From positions 1-26,640 of the forward strand of contig CAZJRB010000107.1 in assembly GCA_964547995.1 (NCBI GenBank): a DNA stretch of 26,640 bases. Direction: 5' to 3'. The notes below the pieces were generated by a model that had not been told where the DNA came from, made no database searches, and saw nothing but the letters and a program-made list of their open reading frames with translations. This document shows positions 15,588-21,795 of the stretch, in pieces. Each line of letters starts with the position of its first letter. The first letter of the stretch is position 1. A program made the position numbers and the translations under genes. This DNA is from CAZJRB01 sp964547995. Its GTDB lineage: Bacteria > Planctomycetota > Planctomycetia > Pirellulales > Thermoguttaceae.

Positions 15588-17213
15588 GTGTCTAACGAGA
15601 AGAAAACCGCGTTGCGCGCAGCGGTGCTCATCCACGAGCACATGGTCAGGCACGGCTTCCAAGCCGACGTGCCCCGCCTGCCCGAATGCTCGTGGAATGA
15701 CATCCAGCGGCTACGCCGCCAACTCCAGCGCGCGCACGACCGGGGCTGGTCCGGGGCGGCAAGACCACTTGCCGACGATCTGGCCGGCGCGCTGCGACGC
15801 CTTCAGTGCGAGCTGGAAAGTACCGTCCGCGCCGTCGAGCCACATGCCCGGCCGCAAAACCTACCGCGCCCCTCGGACATCTACCGCGATCTTCTGGCAT
15901 TGGACCGGGAGTTTGACGGCGCAGGGATCGACCTCCCGCACCACGAGGTGTTCATAACGACCGATGCGATCGAACTGGACGGCATCTACCTGGGGCCTTT
16001 CGAGATCCGGCTGGACTGGCAGCAGTTGGGCTCCTGCCCGCAACCGTATCGTGTCGTGGCGCTGGACCCCCACCCCGCTGCTAAAGACGATGGCGTCACC
16101 CATCCCCACGTCCAAGGTGAGAAGCCCTGTGAGGGCGAGGGCCGGGTGGCGATTGCGGCCGCGCTGTCCGAGTGCCGCCTGTACGACTTTTTCCTCATGG
16201 TTTCCCGGTTGCTTTGCACCTACGGTCGCGGCAGTGCCTACGTGGAGCCGGACGACTGGTACGGCGTCCCCTGCGAGGATTGCGGCGGCTCGGTCGACGA
16301 AGACGATCGCTACTGCTGTCAAGGCTGTAGCTCCACGCTTTGCAGCACCTGCGCCCTAATCTGCTACGGCTGCGATGAGCATTACTGCTCGGGCTGCCTC
16401 AGCGAGTGTGCCGGCTGCGGAGAGTCTTACTGCTCCGGCTGCATCCGCAAATGTGCTTACTGCGGCTGCAAGCACTGCTCCAATTGCCTGGAGGAGTGCC
16501 CGATGTGCCGCAAACAATTCTGCGAGAATTGCCGCGAAGAAGAGGGTCAGTGCAGCTCGTGTTACGAACAGAAACAACAGGAGGACCAAGACGATGATCC
16601 GTCAGAAAGCACCCGTAGCGAACCGGTCGCCGTCCCGACCTGTCCGTATTGGGGAACCGCCCACCCTGCGGCTGAGTCCCACTGCCTGGGCGAAACTGCT
16701 TTTCCTGCGCGATATGGGCGACACCGAAGTAGGTGGCTTCGGCATCAGCGCGGCCGACGACCTGCTCTACGTCGAGGACGTGCAACTCGTGCGGCAGGCA
16801 TGTACGGCGGTGTCGATCGCGTTGGACGACCAGGCAGTCGCCGATTTCTTCGACCGACAAATCGACCTCGGCCAGCCGCCAAAGCGGTTTGGCCGCATCT
16901 GGCTGCACACACATCCGGGCAACTGCGCCCTGCCGAGCAGCGTCGACGAGGGGACCTTTTCGAGAGTCTTCGGACGGACGGACTGGGCGGTAATGCTCAT
17001 CGTCGCCCGCGACGGTCAGAGCTACGCCCGTTTGCGGTTCCATGTCGGCCCCGGCGGCGACGTCGATTTGCCGGTCTGCGTAGACTACAGCCACCCGTTC
17101 GCCGCCAGCAACCATGCGGCCTGGCAGGAGGAGTACGAGGCCTCGGTGCAAATCGCCGATGCGTCGTCCCTGGAAAGCCACGGCATATTGGCCTCCTTGG
17201 CCGCCTCGCCTGA
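15588..17213 (+). CDS. E2-like domain fused to a RING/treble-clef-like Cys-rich array
   Basis: GTG start 15588, set by GGAGG (15578-15582). Three parts: residues 1-105, helical; about 110-225, an E2/UBC-like domain (DGIYLGPFEIRLDW, then PYRVVALDPHP, then HPHV at 172-175 and Cys181 in EKPCEGEG, nine residues after the His, matching HPNx...G..C of E2 enzymes, followed by the crossing helix DFFLMVSRLLCTY); and 229-325, 26 Cys in 97 residues, in four near-repeats of the form CxxC-x4-C-xx-C, as in tandem zinc treble clefs or RING fingers. Cys181 is the candidate thioester residue. The product would act as E2 and E3 together. The frame has no stop until 17211-17213, so residues after about 335 (from 16594) are an out-of-frame reading of the JAB gene and Arg-rich; the stop was probably lost by a 1-base deletion, since a TGA in the adjacent frame overlaps the JAB ATG. 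Confidence 0.75.
   Translation: MSNEKKTALRAAVLIHEHMVRHGFQADVPRLPECSWNDIQRLRRQLQRAHDRGWSGAARPLADDLAGALRRLQCELESTVRAVEPHARPQNLPRPSDIYRDLLALDREFDGAGIDLPHHEVFITTDAIELDGIYLGPFEIRLDWQQLGSCPQPYRVVALDPHPAAKDDGVTHPHVQGEKPCEGEGRVAIAAALSECRLYDFFLMVSRLLCTYGRGSAYVEPDDWYGVPCEDCGGSVDEDDRYCCQGCSSTLCSTCALICYGCDEHYCSGCLSECAGCGESYCSGCIRKCAYCGCKHCSNCLEECPMCRKQFCENCREEEGQCSSCYEQKQQEDQDDDPSESTRSEPVAVPTCPYWGTAHPAAESHCLGETAFPARYGRHRSRWLRHQRGRRPALRRGRATRAAGMYGGVDRVGRPGSRRFLRPTNRPRPAAKAVWPHLAAHTSGQLRPAEQRRRGDLFESLRTDGLGGNAHRRPRRSELRPFAVPCRPRRRRRFAGLRRLQPPVRRQQPCGLAGGVRGLGANRRCVVPGKPRHIGLLGRLA
16579..16584 (+). promoter_or_regulatory. Ribosome-binding site deciding the JAB start
   Basis: AGGAGG, 9 bases before ATG 16594, lies inside the Cys-rich gene. 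It separates the JAB protein from the upstream frame and selects this ATG over the in-frame upstream ATG at 16375, which would add a Ser/Ala-rich shadow translation. Confidence 0.7.
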
Positions 17214-17316
17214 TCCCTGGGAAGATGACTGGCTCTCGGACTGGCAGCGCCTGTTCGAGGAGGAAGACGCGAATTTTGCCGAGGCCCAAGTAAAGGAGTC
17301 CTGCCATGCCGTCTGA
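16594..17316 (+). CDS. JAB/MPN+ metalloprotease (ubiquitin-like-processing isopeptidase)
   Basis: 240 aa. A complete JAMM motif is present: Glu45 (DTEVGGFG), His105 and His107 (WLHTHPG), Ser115 and Asp118 (HTH-x7-S-x2-D). These bind zinc and water in Rpn11/AMSH-type peptidases, so the enzyme should be active. Likely jobs are trimming the ubiquitin-like precursor (its C-terminus ends EGASR) and removing it from targets. The domain spans about 24-160; the C-terminal 80 residues are acidic and helical. The E1-like gene starts inside its last codons (11-base overlap), so both are made together. A bacterial JAB next to a beta-grasp protein and a ThiF enzyme is a classical association. Confidence 0.9.
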   Translation: MIRQKAPVANRSPSRPVRIGEPPTLRLSPTAWAKLLFLRDMGDTEVGGFGISAADDLLYVEDVQLVRQACTAVSIALDDQAVADFFDRQIDLGQPPKRFGRIWLHTHPGNCALPSSVDEGTFSRVFGRTDWAVMLIVARDGQSYARLRFHVGPGGDVDLPVCVDYSHPFAASNHAAWQEEYEASVQIADASSLESHGILASLAASPDPWEDDWLSDWQRLFEEEDANFAEAQVKESCHAV

Positions 17317-17962
17317 ACCGAACCGTTTCGAGCGTCAGGCGGACCTCGTACCCTGCGACCGCCTGGAGGAGACCACCGCCACGATTATCGGCGTGGGCGC
17401 GGTCGGCCGGCAGGCGGCGGTGCAACTGGCCGCGATCGGCGTGCCACGGCTCCAGCTTGTCGATTTCGATCAAGTCGATCTGACCAATGTCACCACCCAA
17501 GGGTTCGCGGCGGCAGAAGTCGGGCGCCCGAAGGTCGAGGCCGTCGCTGCGGCGATCCGGCAACTCGATTTGGCCGTCATCGCCGAAATCATTGAGGACC
17601 GCTACCGGCCGCGAATTAAAGTCGGCGATGCGGTCTTCTGTTGCGTCGATTCCGTCGGTGCCCGCTCGGCCATCTGGCGCTCGGCGGGCGCAAGGTGCCG
17701 CTTCTGGACCGATGGCCGAATGCTCGGGGAGGTGATTCGCGTGCTGGCAGTGGCGGGGCAGGTCGGCCGCGATCATTACCCTACTACGTTGTTCGCCCAG
17801 TCCGAGGCCCAACCGGGGCGTTGCACGGCCCGCAGCACGATCTACGCCGCCAGCGTCGCCGCCGGGCTGATGGTCCACCAGTTTACCCGCTGGCTGCGCG
17901 ATCTGCCGGTGGACCGCGACACGTCGTTGAACCTGCTGGCCGGGGAATGGGCCGTCTCGTGA
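17306..17962 (+). CDS. ThiF/E1-like adenylating enzyme
   Basis: 218 aa, ATG 17306 with AAAGGAG 7 bases upstream. Rossmann nucleotide motif GVGAVG (29-34), then VDFDQVDLTNVTTQG (52-66), where Asp53 and Asp55 fit the ATP/Mg site, and CVDSVGAR (the CxDNxxxR equivalent). The usual NLxRQ is NVTTQ, so the arginine is absent. Cys173 in GRCTARSTIYAAS is a candidate catalytic cysteine. It is a minimal single-domain E1 without a ubiquitin-fold domain. Expected role: adenylate the C-terminus of the 15266-15490 protein and pass it to the E2-like Cys181. PRTRC ThiF and BilD-type systems are the nearest analogies. It closes the conjugation core. Confidence 0.88.
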   Translation: MPSEPNRFERQADLVPCDRLEETTATIIGVGAVGRQAAVQLAAIGVPRLQLVDFDQVDLTNVTTQGFAAAEVGRPKVEAVAAAIRQLDLAVIAEIIEDRYRPRIKVGDAVFCCVDSVGARSAIWRSAGARCRFWTDGRMLGEVIRVLAVAGQVGRDHYPTTLFAQSEAQPGRCTARSTIYAASVAAGLMVHQFTRWLRDLPVDRDTSLNLLAGEWAVS

Positions 17963-18075
17963 TACCCGTTTCCGTCTGAGCCATCGTTCATGCCGCCGGG
18001 TGTTGTCTTGGTGTTTCCCGGCCGCCGTGCATCGCCGCATGGCGGTCATGTCCCCTTATCGATAAGGAGTAACCC

Positions 18076-18267
18076 ATGACCCAAGCCGAACTGAACCGTG
18101 CCGTGGCCCGTGCCACCGGCGAGACCGTCAAGACCATCGCCGACCGTGGGTTCATCCCGCTGGAGCCGGTTCCCGATGACCACGAGCCGCTGGTCATCGA
18201 TTGGGATGAACTCGACCGGCGGCGGCGCGTTCCCATGTTTCCACAACAGGAACGGGTCCCGGCGTAG
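18076..18267 (+). CDS. Small conserved-type protein of unknown function
   Basis: 63 aa, ATG 18076 with AAGGAG 6 bases upstream. MTQAELNRAVARATGETVKT, then IADRGFIPLEP and VIDWDELDRRRRVP is a form I know from short planctomycete proteins that lie beside other genes of this type: an N-terminal helix-turn-helix-like segment, then a conserved DWDELDRRR tail. The function is unknown. It lies 113 bases after the E1 gene. A DNA-binding reading of the N-terminus is possible but unproven. Confidence 0.65.
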   Translation: MTQAELNRAVARATGETVKTIADRGFIPLEPVPDDHEPLVIDWDELDRRRRVPMFPQQERVPA

Positions 18268-18315
18268 CTGCCCGTGAAACCACGACAAACCCTTTGTCAC
18301 AAAGGAGACCTGAAA

Positions 18316-19761
18316 TTGATCACCATCACACGCCGCCTGGCGTTACAGTTACGCGTCGTCTTCCGGCGTGCGCTCGGCCTGACGCGGGTTTTCGGCCCCG
18401 CGCTGTGGTTCGCGACCGGTCGGGACGGCATTCACGTGAGAGCAAGGTCCGGCGGTGCCGCCGTCGAGTACCACGATCCAAGTGAGAAGCTGCCCACCGA
18501 GGACATGTGGCTGCCGTTTGATTTCCTGGACGACGTCGAGGCTCGCAGGGACGATCCCGTGGAACTGGAAGCCCGGCCTGACGGCCATATCATGGCCGGT
18601 TGGCGGGACGGCAATGTCCCGCAGTGCGTCCGGTACGACCCGGTCAAACCGTCGGACACCGATCGCTTCCCCGAAATGCCGAAGAAATTCACCCAAAACC
18701 CTCCCCGGCTCCTGGTGGCCCTGCGCGATGCCATGGAGACCACCGACCCGGACGCGGTCCGATTTGCCACGAACACGATTCAGTTGCGAGGCACCTCGGG
18801 GACGATCGCCGCAACGGATGGCCGGCAGGTGCTCATTCAGCACGGGTTCACGTTCCCTTGGGATGATGACGTGTTGATGCCCAGGACCCGGGTCTTCGGC
18901 AGCCGGGAACTCTTCTGCGACGGGCCGGTGGCCCTCGCAAGGACGGGCGTCTGGGTGGTCATCCGAAACGGCCCCTGGACGGTCCACCGGACGATCGACA
19001 CCGACGGCCGCTTTCCGGAGGTGGATCACCACGTTCCCAGGGCCGGCGACGCCGCCGCCCGGCTGTGGATTGCACCGACGAACGCCGAGTCCCTCGCGAA
19101 GTCGCTTCCGCGGTTGCCCGGTTACGACGAGTTCAACGGCCCGGTGACCGTAGACCTCAATGGAACCGTCGCCATCCGGGCCAGAGCGGAGATGCAGAAG
19201 GAGCCCACTGAGTTGACGCTGTGCGACTCAACGTGTTCCGGCGAGCCGATCCGGATCAACACCAGTCGAAAATACCTGGCCCGCGCCGTCAAGCTGGGCT
19301 TCGAGGAAATCCACCTGTACACCCCGAAGGTCCCGGTCATGTGCCGGGACGAGCATCGCCGGTATGTCTGGGCCTTGCTGGGGCCCGATTCGGCGATTCC
19401 GCCGAGCGAAGGTGCGATCCGCATTACGTCAGCGGAACTCCAAGACGAAAAACCAGCAAACGTTTCCATCAGCAACCACAAACCGAGAAGGAGGAGGCCA
19501 AAAGCCATGTCCCAGAGAAAACCCGATCAAGACGGCCGTACCGAAGCGGCCAGTCGTACGAGGCCGGCCGCCGGCGACAAAACAGGCACCCTCGATCTAG
19601 AGGCCCTGATCGAGCATGCCGAGGTGCTGCGGGGATCGCTACGGGAGGCCCTGTCGAAGACCAGCGAACTGGTCGCGGCGCTGAAGCGGCACCGCCGGCA
19701 GTCGAAGCTCGTCCAGTCCACCTTGGCATCGCTGAAGCGGTTGCAGGCCGCCGACGCCTGA
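18316..19761 (+). CDS. DNA sliding-clamp-like (DnaN/PCNA-fold) protein with helical C-terminal extension
   Basis: 481 aa with a TTG start at 18316, set by AAAGGAG 8 bases upstream; the longer frame from 18274 lacks a site. Clamp-type phrases: TSGTIAATDGRQVLIQHG (like VATDGHRLA), then HRTIDTDGRFPEVDHHVPRA (like GRFPDYxxVIP), and INTSRKYLARAVKLGFEEIH then YTPKVPVMCRDE (like the domain 3 strand and P.....D pattern), ending WALLGP. It appears to have two or three clamp domains (about 90-385). The last 85 residues (from Met398, ATG 19507) are a separate Lys/Arg-rich helical region with its own ribosome site, so a second protein may be made. As the neighbour of a ubiquitin-like cassette it is a candidate target. 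Confidence 0.7.
   Translation: MITITRRLALQLRVVFRRALGLTRVFGPALWFATGRDGIHVRARSGGAAVEYHDPSEKLPTEDMWLPFDFLDDVEARRDDPVELEARPDGHIMAGWRDGNVPQCVRYDPVKPSDTDRFPEMPKKFTQNPPRLLVALRDAMETTDPDAVRFATNTIQLRGTSGTIAATDGRQVLIQHGFTFPWDDDVLMPRTRVFGSRELFCDGPVALARTGVWVVIRNGPWTVHRTIDTDGRFPEVDHHVPRAGDAAARLWIAPTNAESLAKSLPRLPGYDEFNGPVTVDLNGTVAIRARAEMQKEPTELTLCDSTCSGEPIRINTSRKYLARAVKLGFEEIHLYTPKVPVMCRDEHRRYVWALLGPDSAIPPSEGAIRITSAELQDEKPANVSISNHKPRRRRPKAMSQRKPDQDGRTEAASRTRPAAGDKTGTLDLEALIEHAEVLRGSLREALSKTSELVAALKRHRRQSKLVQSTLASLKRLQAADA
19488..19497 (+). promoter_or_regulatory. Internal ribosome-binding site inside the clamp-like gene
   Basis: AAGGAGGAGG, 9 bases before an in-frame ATG at 19507 within 18316-19761. It predicts independent translation of an 84-aa C-terminal product. 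Confidence 0.55.
19507..19761 (+). CDS. Possible separate 84-aa helical protein (in-frame C-terminus of the clamp-like gene)
   Basis: Starts at ATG 19507 with a strong AAGGAGGAGG site and is in the same frame as the clamp-like protein. The first 30 residues are disordered; GTLDLEALIEHAEVLRGSLR, then EALSKTSELVAALKRHRRQS and LVQSTLASLKRLQ is one long amphipathic helix pair. Short proteins of this form occur alone in related gene clusters, from memory. It is either a separate gene whose upstream stop was lost, or a bona fide C-terminal extension with an internal start. Function unknown. Confidence 0.45.
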   Translation: MSQRKPDQDGRTEAASRTRPAAGDKTGTLDLEALIEHAEVLRGSLREALSKTSELVAALKRHRRQSKLVQSTLASLKRLQAADA

Positions 19762-19829
19762 ACCCTCCCGGCGCGGCGCCGTCAACCCGACGGGAGGAAC
19801 CATCCCCATTGAACAGGAGGAACCATCTC

Positions 19830-20381
19830 ATGCCACTGAAACTCTTTGCCGGCATTTCTAAGAAAACGGGGCTGCCGAACTACGGCAGCCTCGGGGCGTC
19901 GTGCCACGTCGAGGTCGAGCTGGACGGGTCGCTGTCTCCGGACGACCTCGATACGTTCCACCGGCACGTGCGCCGCACGTATGCCGCCTGTGCCGATGCG
20001 GTCAACAAGGAGTTGGCCCGGCACCGGGCCGCCCCGGCCGACGGCCCGGCTGGCAACGGCCGCAATGGCCCCGACGACAACGCCCCAGGCAGCAACGGGG
20101 CCGGTCACGCGCGCGACGGCAACGGGCAGGCGGGCAACGGGCAGGCGGGCACCGGCCCGGACGGCCAGGTCTCGGCCCGGCAGATCGACTACGTGCGGCT
20201 GCTGGTCGGCCAGATCCGGGGCCTGGGGGTCCGCCGCCTGGAGGCCATCTGCCGCTCGATGTTCGGCAGGCCCCTGCCGGAGTTGTCCCGCCAGGACGTC
20301 AGTACCCTGATCGACACGCTCAAGGACGTCCGGACGGGCAAGACGGAGCTGGCCACCGTTTTGACGGGGGCCGCCCCATGA
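19830..20381 (+). CDS. DNA-metabolism-type protein with GNGQA repeats, unknown function
   Basis: 183 aa, ATG 19830 with AGGAGG (19815-19820) 9 bases upstream. The N-terminal domain (MPLKLFAGISKKTGLPNYGS, then LGASCHVEVELDG) is of a type common in planctomycetes. A low-complexity Gly/Asn linker (about 70-112) includes two 15-base GNGQA units (20118-20147). The C-terminal block QIDYVRLLVGQIRGLGVRRL, then FGRPLPELSRQDVSTLIDTL resembles a small helical domain at the C-termini of phage and plasmid recombination or DNA-binding proteins. Its stop overlaps the nuclease start as ATGA. A DNA-associated role is inferred. Confidence 0.7.
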   Translation: MPLKLFAGISKKTGLPNYGSLGASCHVEVELDGSLSPDDLDTFHRHVRRTYAACADAVNKELARHRAAPADGPAGNGRNGPDDNAPGSNGAGHARDGNGQAGNGQAGTGPDGQVSARQIDYVRLLVGQIRGLGVRRLEAICRSMFGRPLPELSRQDVSTLIDTLKDVRTGKTELATVLTGAAP

Positions 20382-21214
20382 GCACGACGCTAACAAGCCA
20401 AGAGAGCCTCCAGCAGCGCAGGGGCGGCCTCTGGGCCTACGTCAGTCCGTCCCGTTTGAACCTGTGGTTGCGGTGTCCCCTGGCCTTTCGGCTGAAATAC
20501 GTCGACGGGATCCGGCCTCCGACCAGCCCCGCCATGTTCCTCGGGAAGATGTGTCACGCCGCGTTGGAGGCCTTCTATCGGCGCCGGCAGCAGGGGACCA
20601 CCCCGGAGTTCGGCGAGGTGATCGGGCACCTTGAAGCGGTCTGGGGGCAGGCGGCCACGGACGAGTCGATGCAGTTCGAGTCGTCCGCTAAAGAACGGGC
20701 CTTAAGGGGGCAGGCCGTCGACCTGGTCGCCGCGTATCTCGCCTGGGTCCCCGCGGACGAACCACGGCCACTGGCTGTCGAGGGGTCGCTCGAGGTCCCG
20801 CTGGTTGATCCGATCGGGCGCGAGGACCTGGGCATTCCGCTTTTTGGCATCATCGATCTGGTTGTCGGGGACCACGACGGGCCGACCATCGTTGACTTCA
20901 AGACGGCCGCCCGGAGCACGGCCCCGCTGGAGATCTCGCACGAGATCCAGTTGACGGCCTATGCGTGGCTGTTTCGACACGTCTCCGGTGGTCCCGAATC
21001 GGGCCTGGAGATCCGCAGCCTGATCAAGACCAAGGTGCCGCAGATCAAGGTCCACCGCTACGGCGCCCGTACGGAGTTCCATTTCTGCCGATGGTTCGCC
21101 GTGGTCCGCGAGTACCTCGACGCCCTGGACGCCGGCCGGTTCAACTTCCGGCCGGGGCCGGCCTGTTCGATGTGCGACTACCGCCAGACGCACTGCCGCA
21201 GGTGGTACGGTTGA
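20378..21214 (+). CDS. PD-(D/E)XK nuclease, Cas4/RecB/AddB-like, probable Fe-S protein
   Basis: 278 aa, ATG 20378 overlapping the upstream stop by four bases. The N-terminal VSPSRLNLWLRCPLAFRLKY is typical of the PDDEXK_1 family. Catalytic set: Glu135 (EGSLEV), Asp160 (FGIIDLVV), Asp173 and Lys175 (IVDFKTA), and the QLTAYAW motif (191-197). Cys33, Cys263, Cys266 and Cys273 (CSMCDYRQTHC) match the iron-sulfur staple of Cas4 and AddB. It should act on DNA ends or single-stranded DNA. No helicase gene or CRISPR array is present, so it is not a RecBCD/AddAB or CRISPR adaptation set. Together with the clamp-like protein it links the cluster to DNA repair or replication. Confidence 0.85.
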   Translation: MSTTLTSQESLQQRRGGLWAYVSPSRLNLWLRCPLAFRLKYVDGIRPPTSPAMFLGKMCHAALEAFYRRRQQGTTPEFGEVIGHLEAVWGQAATDESMQFESSAKERALRGQAVDLVAAYLAWVPADEPRPLAVEGSLEVPLVDPIGREDLGIPLFGIIDLVVGDHDGPTIVDFKTAARSTAPLEISHEIQLTAYAWLFRHVSGGPESGLEIRSLIKTKVPQIKVHRYGARTEFHFCRWFAVVREYLDALDAGRFNFRPGPACSMCDYRQTHCRRWYG

Positions 21215-21278
21215 GTCTTGGGAGCACATCGAGACTTAACGTTTCTCACGGCAGTCCAACTACAACAAAGGAGACAAG

Positions 21279-21425
21279 ATGGAAGGTTTAGTCGTAATCG
21301 CAATCCTGGCAGGTCTGGCCTACTGGGCATTTCGGGCCGGCAAAAGCGAAGGTTCCCGCAAGGGCTACCACGTCGGCCGCCAACACGAGCGAAAACGCGC
21401 CGGTCGGCATCGTACCGGGAGATAG
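21279..21425 (+). CDS. Small single-helix membrane protein
   Basis: 48 aa, ATG 21279 with AAAGGAG 5 bases upstream. One hydrophobic segment (LVVIAILAGLAYWAF, residues 4-18) is followed by a strongly basic tail rich in Arg, Lys and His, giving an N-out/C-in orientation by the positive-inside rule. No family is recognised. It starts 64 bases after the nuclease and is probably the last gene of the cluster. Missed by length cutoffs but the start site is good. Confidence 0.55.
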   Translation: MEGLVVIAILAGLAYWAFRAGKSEGSRKGYHVGRQHERKRAGRHRTGR

Positions 21426-21438
21426 CAGGGACCGGGAC

Positions 21439-21540
21439 TTGTGGTTCCGGTCCTGTAACCTGCCCAGTATCCTGCCGTTTCTGGTCACAGCGGCCGTCTG
21501 CTGGAGTGGCTATTACATTGCCCGCGGACTGTACGGATGA
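21439..21540 (+). CDS. Possible 33-aa hydrophobic peptide ORF
   Basis: TTG 21439 to TGA 21538-21540 encodes a peptide with one hydrophobic segment (PSILPFLVTAAVCWSGYYIA). The start codon is weak and no clear ribosome site precedes it. It partly overlaps a 9-base-stem hairpin (about 21434-21456). It may be a chance frame. Confidence 0.2.
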   Translation: MWFRSCNLPSILPFLVTAAVCWSGYYIARGLYG

Positions 21541-21582
21541 CGTGCCGGGAAACCTATTGCTGGAATCTTCGCCAGTCTGTAG

Positions 21583-21627
21583 AGCCCGTGCCGAGGCGGA
21601 AGCCCCGGCGCGGGCTGCCTTTTCTTT
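21583..21627 (+). terminator. Intrinsic terminator at the end of the ubiquitin-like cluster
   Basis: An 11-base stem, AGCCCGTGCCG (21583-21593) pairing with CGGCGCGGGCT (21606-21616, one wobble pair), encloses a 12-base loop, followed by a T-rich run (21620-21627). It is placed about 160 bases after the last good gene, as expected for the end of the transcript. Confidence 0.75.
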
Positions 21628-21659
21628 TACCTATCAGAAGCTTCCCTCGCCCCGCGGTC

Positions 21660-21795
21660 ATAACAGCTTGATTGGATTCGCATTGACCCGGCCACCTATG
21701 ATGCATGCCTTGACCATGCCGACTACTGACTGCGGCCGACGAAAAACCGTTGATCGACAAGACGCTGGTCGTGTGGCCCGCACCTGAAATCGTTA
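21660..21795 (+). pseudogene. Decayed gene fragment, possible secreted glycosidase/sialidase-like C-terminus
   Basis: Two frames carry protein-like text: IRIDPATYDACLDHADY ending in TGA, then, in another frame, LLTAADEKPLIDKTLVVWPA. The phrase DKTLVVW is common in planctomycete extracellular proteins with LamG- or BNR-like domains. The two pieces would need a frameshift to join. No start or ribosome site is present. A relic is the simplest reading, but evidence is limited to these motifs. Confidence 0.3.

Noticed and set aside
16594..17213. C-terminal 206 residues of the E2/zinc-array frame as a real domain
   Set aside because: Arg-rich out-of-frame reading of the JAB gene, whose JAMM motif and ribosome site are clear; more likely caused by a lost stop.
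16399..17307. 302-aa minus-strand frame
   Set aside because: Antisense to the zinc array and JAB gene; no supporting motif.
20118..20150. Short tandem repeat as a CRISPR or VNTR
   Set aside because: Two in-frame 15-base GNGQA units of a protein linker; no spacers.
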